DNA of 64,000 nt, taken from NCBI RefSeq assembly GCF_013283875.1, contig NZ_CP054139.1, forward strand, positions 5,766,001 through 5,830,000. The letters run 5' to 3'. A program made the translations under genes and the position numbers. The notes below the pieces were generated by a model. The model worked only from the letters and a program-made list of their open reading frames with translations, was not told where the DNA came from and ran no database searches. Shown here piece after piece: positions 26,709 to 36,318 of the stretch (position 1 is its first letter; each line of letters begins with the position of its first letter). Source of the DNA: Mucilaginibacter mali. Its GTDB lineage: Bacteria > Bacteroidota > Bacteroidia > Sphingobacteriales > Sphingobacteriaceae.

Positions 26709-27491
26709 TTACTTATATATGCTGTTTAACACCCCGGCAAGACGGATGCCTGCCTGTAGTAATCGTTTTTGTACAACGGGCATGGCAATGTTATAATAAT
26801 CGTCGGTAAACTTTGGGTTTTTGGCAGCAGCAGCGTAGATCTGTTCGCTCACCAGGTAGCTTTCGTACAGCCACTTCATCATATCGTCGGCCTGCCATTT
26901 GGCAATTTCCTGCGGTGTAGCTTTGTCGTATTCGGTAACCATCGTACTTACCGGCAGGGGATGACGCGCGATCAGGCGGCTATCCCACAAGCTGTGCAGG
27001 TTGGTCGGGTCGCCGTTGAAGGTTACCTGCACCAGGTTACCGCCTTGATCTTCGGCATGGCTTACGTGCATGGGTTGATGCAGATCGCCCACCAAATGCA
27101 CCACAAACTTTAAGGCCATGCGCCTGTAACGTAACGAGGTGGTATCGCTTTTCAGATCGCCGATGCACTTTTGCAGGGCCGTATATACATTAGGTGCCTT
27201 TGCGTTGTTCACCGCAGTTATAAACTGATCGTAATTATAACCTGCCGGGAGGTTGATATAATGCCATGGCCCGGTACTGGCAAAAGCCGGATCGGCAGAA
27301 CGTACTTCATCGGCCCAGGTGCTGATATCGGCCAGCGAGGTATCGCCGATTAATTTCCGGATACCGGCCTGGGCGGCAGGTGTTAAATGGTTAGTTGCGA
27401 TTGTAGCGACGGTGCGGTGGCCAACAACTCCCCATGATACCAGCACAAGCACGGCGATGACGGTTATTGTGGTAAGAAATATTCTTTTCAT
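26709..27491 (-). CDS. S1/P1 nuclease
   Basis: About 260 residues with signal peptide; the ATG at 27491 is chosen because the hydrophobic signal (IFLTTITVIAVLVLVSW) starts there, six codons after a longer ATG. The trinuclear zinc-site residues of the S1/P1 family are seen: Trp in SWGVVGHR, His in GHR, Asp in STWADEVR, His in PWHYINLP, and the block HLVGDLHQPMHV. The enzyme cuts single-stranded DNA and RNA outside the cytoplasm and releases nucleotides. Complete. Confidence 0.92.
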   Translation of the reverse strand: MKRIFLTTITVIAVLVLVSWGVVGHRTVATIATNHLTPAAQAGIRKLIGDTSLADISTWADEVRSADPAFASTGPWHYINLPAGYNYDQFITAVNNAKAPNVYTALQKCIGDLKSDTTSLRYRRMALKFVVHLVGDLHQPMHVSHAEDQGGNLVQVTFNGDPTNLHSLWDSRLIARHPLPVSTMVTEYDKATPQEIAKWQADDMMKWLYESYLVSEQIYAAAAKNPKFTDDYYNIAMPVVQKRLLQAGIRLAGVLNSIYK

Positions 27492-27765
27492 GATTGTAAA
27501 TATCGGCATAAGTAGATTAATATATTATGAAGACGCCCGGCTATTATGTTATTTAAAAAGCGCTGTCATTTTTATAATTTGCAGCATTTCCATATCGCAA
27601 GCGATGATGTGTGCCCCTGTTTTCTTCTTTTGTACAAGTACATTGAGCCGGTATTTTGAGGTTCCCACCCCTTTTTAATTTTTTTCAGTTTCATCTACCC
27701 CCTACGCGCTGCTTAGCCGTCTTAATACTGTTTTAACACTATATCTACCTTTTATTAATAATTAC

Positions 27766-28893
27766 ATGAGTAAAAAATATAATGCAGAAGAGTTACTGGT
27801 TAAGTATGCCGAGGGTACCTGTACCGACGAGGAGCTGGCTATGCTGGAAAACTGGTACCTGCAAACACCGCCAATATCAGACAAGGTTACGCCTGAAGCT
27901 GTAGCCGCGGCGAAAGAAGATATCTGGGCAAAACTGCCGGTGCACCACAACACACAGGCAAAGGTTATTAAGTTAAACCCGGGGCTTAGGATATTATATA
28001 AAATCGCTGTTGCCGCTTCTGTAATTTTAATTTTAGGTGTTGGCTACTGGCTATTAAAAAGCCCGGATAGTATACAGGTAGCTAAAAACGAAAATCCCCT
28101 GGTAGTGCCGGGCAGCCAGAAAGCTACGCTTACATTAGCCAACGGGAAGCAAATAGCGATTAACCGTTCTAAAAAAGGATTGGTAGCCAATACCGAAGGC
28201 GCCTCGATTGTAAAAACCGGTGATGGAAAGATAGCCTACCAGGCCGAAGAAACAGCAGTGAGCTGGAATACCTTATCCATACCGGCAGGCGGGTACTTTG
28301 CCGTAACCCTTAGCGACGGTACCCGGGTATGGCTTAACTCGCGGTCGAGTTTGAAATACCCTACAAGGTTTACCGGTAACGAGCGTAATGTGATACTTAC
28401 CGGCGAAGGCTATTTTGAGGTAGCCCATGATAAAGCGCATCCGTTTACGGTAACCACCGACAAGCAAAAGGTAGAAGTACTGGGTACGCACTTTAATATT
28501 AATGCCTACACCGATGAAGACGCGACAACCACTACGCTGTTGGAAGGAAGCGTGAAGGTTACCAATGCCAACAGTATCAGTAAATTACTAAAACCGCAGC
28601 AGGCCGCTACAGTAGCCGGCAACGATATACTGATAAATAATTGCAATGCCGAAAACGCGATAGACTGGGTAAGCAACGATTTTGTGTTTGCCAATAAAGA
28701 TCTGGATGCGATCATGCGCAAAATATCACGCTGGTACGATGTTGATGTTTCTTGCCCGAAACGCCTGGAAGACCTTCAGTTCTCCGGCTCAATTTCGCGG
28801 ACAAAGAATATCCAGCAGGTACTGGAAATAATGGAATCGACCGGAATGGTGAAGTTCAAACTTGAAGGGAGGAGGGTTACGGTTATGCAATAA
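27766..28893 (+). CDS. FecR-family anti-sigma factor (FecR and DUF4974 domains)
   Basis: A 375-residue protein. The cytoplasmic N-terminal part (~1-70) is sigma-binding. One membrane helix follows (IAVAASVILILGVGYWLL, ~76-95), then a periplasmic FecR domain (GGYFAVTLSDGTRVWLNSRS, GEGYFEVAHDKAHPF, VEVLGTHFNINAY) and a C-terminal DUF4974 domain that contacts the STN domain of the receptor. It is just upstream of a SusC with an STN domain. No ECF sigma gene precedes it, which is unusual; the nearest is at 39205. Confidence 0.93.
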   Translation: MSKKYNAEELLVKYAEGTCTDEELAMLENWYLQTPPISDKVTPEAVAAAKEDIWAKLPVHHNTQAKVIKLNPGLRILYKIAVAASVILILGVGYWLLKSPDSIQVAKNENPLVVPGSQKATLTLANGKQIAINRSKKGLVANTEGASIVKTGDGKIAYQAEETAVSWNTLSIPAGGYFAVTLSDGTRVWLNSRSSLKYPTRFTGNERNVILTGEGYFEVAHDKAHPFTVTTDKQKVEVLGTHFNINAYTDEDATTTTLLEGSVKVTNANSISKLLKPQQAATVAGNDILINNCNAENAIDWVSNDFVFANKDLDAIMRKISRWYDVDVSCPKRLEDLQFSGSISRTKNIQQVLEIMESTGMVKFKLEGRRVTVMQ

Positions 28894-29028
28894 AACCTCT
28901 ACTTAAAAATCACCCAAATACAGTATATAACAAATATGCCCGGAAAAACGGTATACCGACCGGGGTGGGATTGCCATGCCTCATATTTAACAGGAATGTA
29001 TATAAAAAACCTTTAACTCAATTCGTAT

Positions 29029-32000
29029 ATGATTTTTTACAAGACATCAAAAAACAGATGTAAAGATCGCTTTTATACCAAAATACTACTGATACTCACC
29101 CTCGTAATTACACTTTTGTTTGAAGTAAGGGCCGACAGCTACGCGCAAATTACGCTTAACGAAAAAGCCGCGTCGCTGGAGAGCATCCTTTTAAAAATAA
29201 GGAAACAAAGCGGATACGACTTTTTCTACAGCAACGACATGATGAAAAACGCCAAACCGGTTACCATCAGCGTAAGCAATGCAAGTGTAGAAGAGGTTTT
29301 AAAAATATGCTTTAAAGGCCAGCCGTTAACCTATACTATTAAAGATAAGGCCATTTCGCTGAAATACCTGCCCCAGCAAACAACACAGCAAAACAACGAA
29401 GCCGTATTAATAACGGGCAAGGTTTACGACGAAACCAATAAACCAATGCCCGGGGCCTCCGTGCGGGTGAAAGGCAATAATACACTCCTGGCTATAACCG
29501 ACGCCAATGGCAATTTTCGGATAAATGCCGACCCTGATAACGATATCCTTGTAGTTACCTTCATTGGCTATAAACCGCTGGAGTATAAGATCGGTGGTAA
29601 AAAAATGCCGCTTAGCATTACCATGGAGATGGCGCAGACCATGCTGAAGGACATGGTGATAACGGGTATGTTCGAGCGTAAAAAAGAATCGTTTACCGGG
29701 GCAAGCGCCACCTATACGGCCGAACAGTTAAAGGCGGTAGGCAATCAAAACGTTATCCAAAGCTTACGCACGCTCGATCCATCTTTTATACAGATAGAGA
29801 ACAACGCTTTAGGATCCAACCCAAACGTATTACCCACTATTGAGTTGAGGGGCCAAACCAGTATCTCCACCACCACCCTGAAAGATCAGTTCTCTACCGA
29901 CCCCAACCAACCCCTGTTTATACTTGATGGTTTTGAAACCTCGCTGCGCAATATTGTAGATCTGGATATGAACACCGTAGCGTCCATATCCATTCTGAAG
30001 GACGCGGCTTCGACAGCCATCTATGGTTCGAGGGCGGCTAACGGCGTAATTGTTATCGAAACAAAAAAGCCCGTGCCCGGCAAGATCAGGTTGAGCTATA
30101 CCTCGGATATGAAAATGGAAATGCCCGACCTGTCATCATACAATATGATGGACGCCTCCGAAAAGCTACAGTTTGAAAAACTGGCCGGGCGTTATAAAGA
30201 ATTTAATGGCAATGTGATCCGCCAGCTGCAACTGGACGATGTGTACAACACCCGCTTAAAAAGTGTATTAAAGGGTGTGGATACCTATTGGTTGAGCCAG
30301 CCCCTGCAAACAGGCTTTTCGCATAAACACTCGGTAAACGCATCGGGTGGCGATTCGCTTTTGCGTTATGATATAGGCGGCAGCATCCGCAAGAACAACG
30401 CAGCCATGATAGGCGAAAAACGTGATGACTGGGGCGCCAACATCGGCTTAACCTATCGTTCGGGGATTTTCAATTTTGGCAACAGGACCTATATCAGCGG
30501 GTCTTCATCGGCCGAATCGCCTTATGGCAGCTACGCCACCTGGGTACAAACTAACCCATATTATCAATTGCTGCCGGCATCCGAAAAATATCTTGAAGTG
30601 GCTATTTCGCCAACGGTATACGCGTCGGACCTGGATGGAAGCTACAATGAGCTGATCCCTAACCCGCTTTACAATGCATCGCTGGCAAGTTTTAACCGTA
30701 CCGGCTACTTTAACCTGACCAACAACCTACAGGCTATTGCCGATCTCAGCCGTTCGTTAAGGATACAGTTTAACGCGCAGATCAGCAAAACCACTTCTGA
30801 AACCAAAGTTTTTGTATCGCCGCTAAACACCGCTTACGATGCGATAACGGACCCTACGTTGAGGGGGAGTTATACCTATTCGGGCACCAACGCGGTTGGC
30901 TATAACGTTAACTTTAACGTAGCTTATACCAATACTTTCGCCCAAAAACATATCCTAACCGGTAACCTGCGCGCGGAAGCCGAGCAAAATAACCAAAGCT
31001 TAAATGGTTATAAGGCCGTTGGTTTTCCAAATGCCAGCAATGGCAACCCCGCTTTTGCTTACGGTTTTGCCACAGGCTCGACACCTAACGCGGCTAACGC
31101 TTTAACACGCCGGAATTCGCTGGTGGCATCGGTAAACTACTCGTACGATTATCGCTACAATGTGGATTTAAGCGGCAGCATGGACGGCAGTACCGCCTTT
31201 GGATCGAACAAACGGTACAAGCCTTATTACGCCGCCGGTGTAAGCTGGAATGTTAATAAGGAGCAGTTTATGAAGGCTATGAAATGGCTCAACCTGCTGA
31301 AGCTAAGGGGCAACATCGGTATCAATGGCAACCAGAATTTTGGTAACGTAAGTCAGTCTGTTTACAGCTACTACTCCACCATCAACAGTATAGGCCAGGG
31401 CGTCTACCTGTCGGCCCTTGGCGCGCCCGATCTGCAGTGGCAAACCACCCAGCAAATAAGTTTGGGTTTAGATGCAAAAATGTTTAACAACAGGCTAACT
31501 ATACAGTTAAACGGCTATCGCAAATATACCGACCCATTGGTAGTGGCTATCACCCTGCCGTCATCAACAGGCTTGAGCGATTACCCCTTTAACGCCGGTG
31601 TTTCTACCACAAAGGGTATGGAGGCGACTATCAATTTTTCGCCCATATACCACCCGGGAACTGTGGTTTGGACACTAGGCCTAACCGCAAGTTCATTAAC
31701 ACAGAAGTATGCCAATTTTGATAACAAGCTGTCATCGCTAAATACCGAACTAAGGGCGAGCAACTCGTTAACCCGTTATCGTGATGGCTACAGCAGCTAC
31801 GATTTATGGGCAGTACCTTCGTTAGGTATCGACCCGGCTACCGGGCAGGAAGTGTTTTTAAAGAAAAACGGGCAATATACGTTTGATTACAGCACCGACG
31901 ACCAGGTGGTAGTAGGCTCATCAAGGCCACGTGCCGAAGGTGTGATCAGTACTACCTTAAACTACAAGGGCTTTAACTTCGGCGCCTTTGTGCGCTATAT

Positions 32001-32391
32001 CTGGCACCGCGACCAGTTTAATACGGCCTTGTACAATAAGGTAGAAAATATCTCCTACCAATCATTAAGATACAACCAGGATAAACGCGCGTTGTACGAC
32101 AGGTGGAAAAACCCGGGCGATGTTTCTCAGTTTAAAAGTATTGCTGTAAGCGCTACCACGCCTATTTCGTCAAGGTTTATCCAAACCGAAAATTCCTTTA
32201 GCGGCGAATCTATCAACATAGGTTACGAATTCAGGAACAGGGCCTGGCTAAGCAAATGCGGCCTGTCGGCACTTAACCTTAATGCCTATTCAAACGACTT
32301 GTTTTACGCATCTACTATAAAAAGAGAACGTGGTATCGATTACCCCTATACCCGGTCAGTATCAATGAGTGTCAGACTTACCTTTAAATAA
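29029..32391 (+). CDS. SusC/RagA-type TonB-dependent outer-membrane transporter with STN domain
   Basis: A 1120-residue transporter: signal peptide, STN signalling domain (~45-105, ASLESILLKIRKQSGYDFFY), carboxypeptidase-like regulatory domain (~125-205), plug with DAASTAIYGSRAANGVIVIE (~320-345) and a long beta-barrel ending in an aromatic-rich strand with terminal TFK. STN plus the upstream FecR means transport is coupled to gene induction. SusD follows after 6 nt. The ligand is probably peptide or glycan; see the locus finding. Complete. Confidence 0.95.
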   Translation: MIFYKTSKNRCKDRFYTKILLILTLVITLLFEVRADSYAQITLNEKAASLESILLKIRKQSGYDFFYSNDMMKNAKPVTISVSNASVEEVLKICFKGQPLTYTIKDKAISLKYLPQQTTQQNNEAVLITGKVYDETNKPMPGASVRVKGNNTLLAITDANGNFRINADPDNDILVVTFIGYKPLEYKIGGKKMPLSITMEMAQTMLKDMVITGMFERKKESFTGASATYTAEQLKAVGNQNVIQSLRTLDPSFIQIENNALGSNPNVLPTIELRGQTSISTTTLKDQFSTDPNQPLFILDGFETSLRNIVDLDMNTVASISILKDAASTAIYGSRAANGVIVIETKKPVPGKIRLSYTSDMKMEMPDLSSYNMMDASEKLQFEKLAGRYKEFNGNVIRQLQLDDVYNTRLKSVLKGVDTYWLSQPLQTGFSHKHSVNASGGDSLLRYDIGGSIRKNNAAMIGEKRDDWGANIGLTYRSGIFNFGNRTYISGSSSAESPYGSYATWVQTNPYYQLLPASEKYLEVAISPTVYASDLDGSYNELIPNPLYNASLASFNRTGYFNLTNNLQAIADLSRSLRIQFNAQISKTTSETKVFVSPLNTAYDAITDPTLRGSYTYSGTNAVGYNVNFNVAYTNTFAQKHILTGNLRAEAEQNNQSLNGYKAVGFPNASNGNPAFAYGFATGSTPNAANALTRRNSLVASVNYSYDYRYNVDLSGSMDGSTAFGSNKRYKPYYAAGVSWNVNKEQFMKAMKWLNLLKLRGNIGINGNQNFGNVSQSVYSYYSTINSIGQGVYLSALGAPDLQWQTTQQISLGLDAKMFNNRLTIQLNGYRKYTDPLVVAITLPSSTGLSDYPFNAGVSTTKGMEATINFSPIYHPGTVVWTLGLTASSLTQKYANFDNKLSSLNTELRASNSLTRYRDGYSSYDLWAVPSLGIDPATGQEVFLKKNGQYTFDYSTDDQVVVGSSRPRAEGVISTTLNYKGFNFGAFVRYIWHRDQFNTALYNKVENISYQSLRYNQDKRALYDRWKNPGDVSQFKSIAVSATTPISSRFIQTENSFSGESINIGYEFRNRAWLSKCGLSALNLNAYSNDLFYASTIKRERGIDYPYTRSVSMSVRLTFK

Positions 32392-32397
32392 ACCGTT

Positions 32398-33837
32398 ATG
32401 AAAAATTTCAGATCTATATATCTACTTTTTGCCCTGGCTACCATAGGTATCATCAGCGGCTGCAAAAAATGGCTCGATGTTAAGCCCGAAAGTAAGTTTG
32501 TTGAAGAAGACCTCTATTCTAAACCACAAGGTTTTTACGATGCCCTTAACGGTTTCTATATCAACAACGGCAGCAGCGATTCGTATGGTGGCCGATTGAC
32601 CATGACTACCATGGATGTATTGGCCCAGTATTACCTGGTCAACGCGTCAAACAGTCAGTACACCATGTCTACCTACAATTATACCGATGATGCTTCCAAA
32701 ACCATTATTGATAATATCTGGTCTAAAACGTATATCAATATCCTAAACCTTAACAAATTATTTCAAAGCATCGATACCTATGGCAGCGTACTTAGTGATG
32801 CGGAAAGAAAACGCATCCAGGGCGAAGCCTACGGTTTAAGGGCGTTCTATTATTTCGACCTGATGCGGATGTTTACCAAGCCCTATACTGCCGATTCGTT
32901 AACCAAAGTGCTGCCTTATTACGATAAGCCAACTAACGAGATATCGGAATTTAAGCCCACCAATTTTGTAATGCAAAAGGTGTTGAGCGATCTGGCACAG
33001 GCCGAGGCGCTGCTATCAGCAAGCGACCCTGCCATGACCCAAACACAAGTGAGCAAGATAACAAACGCTTACGGAAGGGACGGCAGAAATTACCACATGA
33101 ACTATTACGCGGTAAAAGCGCTGCAGGCCAGGGTTAATTTATGGAAGGGCGATAAAGCCGCCGCGCTTTCGGCTGCCAAAGTACTGATAGACAACCAGGC
33201 CAAATTTCCGTGGACGGCACCGGCCGACCTGAATACTGTGATATGCAATAAAACCTTCGCTACCGAAATGATATTTGGCGTTGAAAACCCAAAGCTGAAC
33301 GATCTGTATCTGAAAACCTTTGCGCCGGGTTTGTTTGATACCGACATACTGGCACCAAGCACCAATGGTAATTTTATTAATAGTACCGTTTTTGAAGGCA
33401 ATAACGCTACAGATTACCGCTGCCTGTACATCTGGAAGGTTAACGGCAGGCCTTACCCTACCTTTTTTAAATATAACGATGAAAGTAACGTTAACTCTTC
33501 CATTAATTTTTACCGGACGGTGCCTTTGATCAGGATGAGCGAAATGTACCTGGTAGCCGCCGAGTGCGAACCTGACCTGACCACCGCTGCCGCTTACCTT
33601 AACCTGGTGCGTACCAAACGGGCTATTGCAAGCATTACCATTGCCAATACGGCGGCTTTAAATACCGCGATAATGAAAGAGTTCAGGAAAGAATTTGCCG
33701 GCGAGGGGCAGCTCTTCTTCTATTACAAACGCACCAATGCTTTAACTATAGTGGCAGGCGGTACTAATGCCAATCTTTCTATGACAGATAGTAAGTACAC
33801 ATTCCCTGTTCCATTATCCGAAACCATGCCAAGGTAA
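32398..33837 (+). CDS. SusD/RagB-type surface lipoprotein
   Basis: A 479-residue lipoprotein (signal ending IGIISGC, Cys near 22) with the SusD N-terminal pattern KKWLDVKPESKFVEEDLYSK, the TPR helices (GEAYGLRAFYYFDLMRMFTK) and the C-terminal motif IRMSEMYLVAAECEPD. It forms the lid over the SusC barrel and captures the substrate. Length is a little below the usual 500-600 residues, typical of RagB/peptide-type members. It is tightly coupled to SusC. Confidence 0.95.
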   Translation: MKNFRSIYLLFALATIGIISGCKKWLDVKPESKFVEEDLYSKPQGFYDALNGFYINNGSSDSYGGRLTMTTMDVLAQYYLVNASNSQYTMSTYNYTDDASKTIIDNIWSKTYINILNLNKLFQSIDTYGSVLSDAERKRIQGEAYGLRAFYYFDLMRMFTKPYTADSLTKVLPYYDKPTNEISEFKPTNFVMQKVLSDLAQAEALLSASDPAMTQTQVSKITNAYGRDGRNYHMNYYAVKALQARVNLWKGDKAAALSAAKVLIDNQAKFPWTAPADLNTVICNKTFATEMIFGVENPKLNDLYLKTFAPGLFDTDILAPSTNGNFINSTVFEGNNATDYRCLYIWKVNGRPYPTFFKYNDESNVNSSINFYRTVPLIRMSEMYLVAAECEPDLTTAAAYLNLVRTKRAIASITIANTAALNTAIMKEFRKEFAGEGQLFFYYKRTNALTIVAGGTNANLSMTDSKYTFPVPLSETMPR

Positions 33838-33858
33838 TTAACATAAAACAAGTAAATT

Positions 33859-34662
33859 ATGAAAAAGATATCATTTTACATTTGCTTATGCACCCTGCTT
33901 GTTGCAAGCGCCTGCAAACAAGAAACAATAGGCACTTACAATAACGACAACAGCAAAACAGCCATTTATTTTGCCGAAGCCAAAAGCGTGAGTAACCAAA
34001 AGTTCGTTTCGTTCGGTTATTCAAAAACCACGGTTGCCGATTCTGTTGTAACCTTTATTGTAAGGCAAATAGGCGAACCGGTAAACCACGACCGTGTATA
34101 CAACCTTACCATTGCCGATAGCAGCGGTTTAAAAAAAGGAACCGATTATCAGATATTAAACACCGCTTTAGCCATTAAAGCCGGTAAAGTGGCCGATACC
34201 TTGAAAATCAAACTGCTGCGCAACCCCGCTATGCGCGCCGCGGCACGCTCGCTGTATATGGACCTGAAGCCAAATGAAAACTTCACCAACGATTATTTAA
34301 GCTATAACACTACTACTAACGGGGTTGTTAGCACCAATTACTATACCCGTATGGCGCTTAAGGCCGATGATATCGCCGGTCCGCCGCCTTTTTGGACAGT
34401 GGGCAGTTCCTATTATTCGTACACATTTGGCTACCTGGGCGCGTTCAGCATGTTGAAATTCCAGTTGCTGATAACCACCTATAACCTTGATGTGAACGAA
34501 CTGATTGTCCCCACATGGTTTACAGCTAACGGCAACTACGTTAGGCTGGGCGGCTGGGCCGATGGATTGAAATCGTACCTGACAAGGATGGCCGCTGCCG
34601 GCACACCGGTATACGAAGCCGATGGCGTAACCCTGATGACCATGGGCGTAAACGCAAAATAG
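33859..34662 (+). CDS. DUF4843-type surface lipoprotein
   Basis: A 267-residue lipoprotein (LLVASAC). The body (NSKTAIYFAEAKS, VTFIVRQIGEPVNHDRVY, NLTIADSSGLKKGTDYQI) matches DUF4843, beta-sandwich proteins always found after SusD in this operon type. They sit on the SusCD complex as an accessory subunit. Spacing of 21 nt from SusD supports one operon. Function inferred from family position only. Confidence 0.85.
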   Translation: MKKISFYICLCTLLVASACKQETIGTYNNDNSKTAIYFAEAKSVSNQKFVSFGYSKTTVADSVVTFIVRQIGEPVNHDRVYNLTIADSSGLKKGTDYQILNTALAIKAGKVADTLKIKLLRNPAMRAAARSLYMDLKPNENFTNDYLSYNTTTNGVVSTNYYTRMALKADDIAGPPPFWTVGSSYYSYTFGYLGAFSMLKFQLLITTYNLDVNELIVPTWFTANGNYVRLGGWADGLKSYLTRMAAAGTPVYEADGVTLMTMGVNAK

Positions 34663-34688
34663 TTTGATAACCGATACACAGCAACAAA

Positions 34689-36242
34689 ATGAAGAATAAA
34701 CATTTAACCTATATATGCTGCCTGCTTGCAGTAGTGCTGGGCCTGTTATCTGCCTGCCGTAAAGATTTGGGTAACTATCAGTACCATGATATCAACGAAG
34801 GGCAGATCAGCAATATTAACGATAGCTACAGCGCGTTCCGCGGTACGGCGCTTGCCATTAGTCCAACCTTAAAATTTACCATGGACGATGGGGCCGACAC
34901 CACTAAATACACATACGCCTGGTATATAATTGACCAAAGCGTGCTGCCGATAACTAAAAAAACGGTGGCTAAAAGTAAAAACCTTAACTGGTCGGTCAAC
35001 ATCGCTTCATCAACAACGGCATACACCCTGTTGTACGAAGTAACAGAAGTAAGCACCGGCGCTATATTCCGCAAAAGCAGTTCGCTTACGGTTGGTACCG
35101 AGATAGCGGATGGCTGGTTGATATTAAATGATATTGGCGGTAAGGGCAGGCTCGATTTCCTGAACTATCTATCAGCAAGCAGCACCTTTAAACCTTATAC
35201 CGATATCCTTACCACGTTCAGCACCCTTACGCTGACCGGCGCGCCTAAAATGGTTTACTATTATTACCGCAGGGATCCGTTCTCGGCCTTAACCTATAAA
35301 GCCATAGCGGTTGGTACCGATCAAAGCACTTCTGTTATCAATACCCAGGATGGCACGTTCACCAAGTTTGCCAACATCTCTACTATGATGAGCTCGTACT
35401 CGCCGCCGCCATATTACGCGCAAAGCATCGCCGCGCAGGCAAGCTCTAACCTGGCCTATCTTTTTGACAGTAATGGCGCCCTGTATTACGAAAACGCCAC
35501 GCAAAGGTATGCCTGGGGAACCAGGGTTAATAAAACAAGCGCCGGTGTCGAATTTAAAATTTCGCCCTACTACGCGGAAGCGTATAAGAATAGCACCACC
35601 TACGCCCTGATGTTCGATACAGACAATAAACGTTTTATGGAGCATAAAAGCACTAATAACTCATCGTCGGTACCGGTGCCGGTTTCGGGGAACAAAGTGT
35701 TTTCAGATAACGGTATCGATGCGGGTAACTTAAAAATGGACCTGCTGTATATGGCAAGCACCCCCGCTGCCGGCGGCCGTACCTACGCCTTGTTTAAAAA
35801 CAGCGCCAGCGAGGTGTTCTTAACCATTATTCAATGCGACTATAGTTCGTTCAACCCGCAAACGTTTGAAAAGATCACAACCGCGCCCGATATGATCAAC
35901 GCGACACAGTTTGCTATCGACCCAACTTCGGGGTATATCATGTACCTGGTAGGTTCAAAAATATACCGCTATAACCGCGCCGATCAAACCAATGCCATGG
36001 TATTGGATATGGGCACCAAAAAGGTATCGCTGATGAAATATCAGAAGCTAACCTACCAAACAGGAACAGCCAGGTATATAGAATATGCCAGCAAATTAAT
36101 TGTATGCACTTACGATGATGCCAGCCCCAATACATCGGGCCAGATGAATTTATATACGGTGCCAGGCCTTAACGCCGCTTTAAGCCTGTATCAGTCGTAT
36201 ACCGGCTATGGCAAAATCGTATCCGTATCATACAGGGAATAA
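34689..36242 (+). CDS. PKD-like family surface lipoprotein
   Basis: A 517-residue lipoprotein (VLGLLSAC) whose N-terminal third has the PKD/Ig-like pattern KFTMDDGADTTKYTYAWYI, followed by a long region that could be a beta-propeller (GWLILNDIGGKGRLDFLNYL, repeated YALMF-type strands). Matches the PKD-like (PF16407-type) family that follows DUF4843 in SusCD operons. Probably the outermost substrate-binding subunit. A hairpin (36265-36285) lies between it and the TlpA gene. Confidence 0.85.
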   Translation: MKNKHLTYICCLLAVVLGLLSACRKDLGNYQYHDINEGQISNINDSYSAFRGTALAISPTLKFTMDDGADTTKYTYAWYIIDQSVLPITKKTVAKSKNLNWSVNIASSTTAYTLLYEVTEVSTGAIFRKSSSLTVGTEIADGWLILNDIGGKGRLDFLNYLSASSTFKPYTDILTTFSTLTLTGAPKMVYYYYRRDPFSALTYKAIAVGTDQSTSVINTQDGTFTKFANISTMMSSYSPPPYYAQSIAAQASSNLAYLFDSNGALYYENATQRYAWGTRVNKTSAGVEFKISPYYAEAYKNSTTYALMFDTDNKRFMEHKSTNNSSSVPVPVSGNKVFSDNGIDAGNLKMDLLYMASTPAAGGRTYALFKNSASEVFLTIIQCDYSSFNPQTFEKITTAPDMINATQFAIDPTSGYIMYLVGSKIYRYNRADQTNAMVLDMGTKKVSLMKYQKLTYQTGTARYIEYASKLIVCTYDDASPNTSGQMNLYTVPGLNAALSLYQSYTGYGKIVSVSYRE

Positions 36243-36264
36243 AAAAATAGCTAATACCACCAAC

Positions 36265-36285
36265 AGCCTAAGTTTTGCTTAGGCT
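36265..36285 (+). terminator. Weak hairpin, possible attenuator
   Basis: AGCCTAAG pairs with CTTAGGCT around TTTTG; an AT-rich but not T-only stretch follows. It lies between the PKD-like and TlpA-like genes and may lower downstream expression. Confidence 0.4.
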
Positions 36286-36318
36286 TAATTAAAAACTTAT
36301 ATACAAACACATACACAT

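Noticed and set aside
27510..27765. Hidden ECF sigma gene before fecR
   Set aside because: The 255-bp gap has no frame long enough and no sigma motif on either strand.
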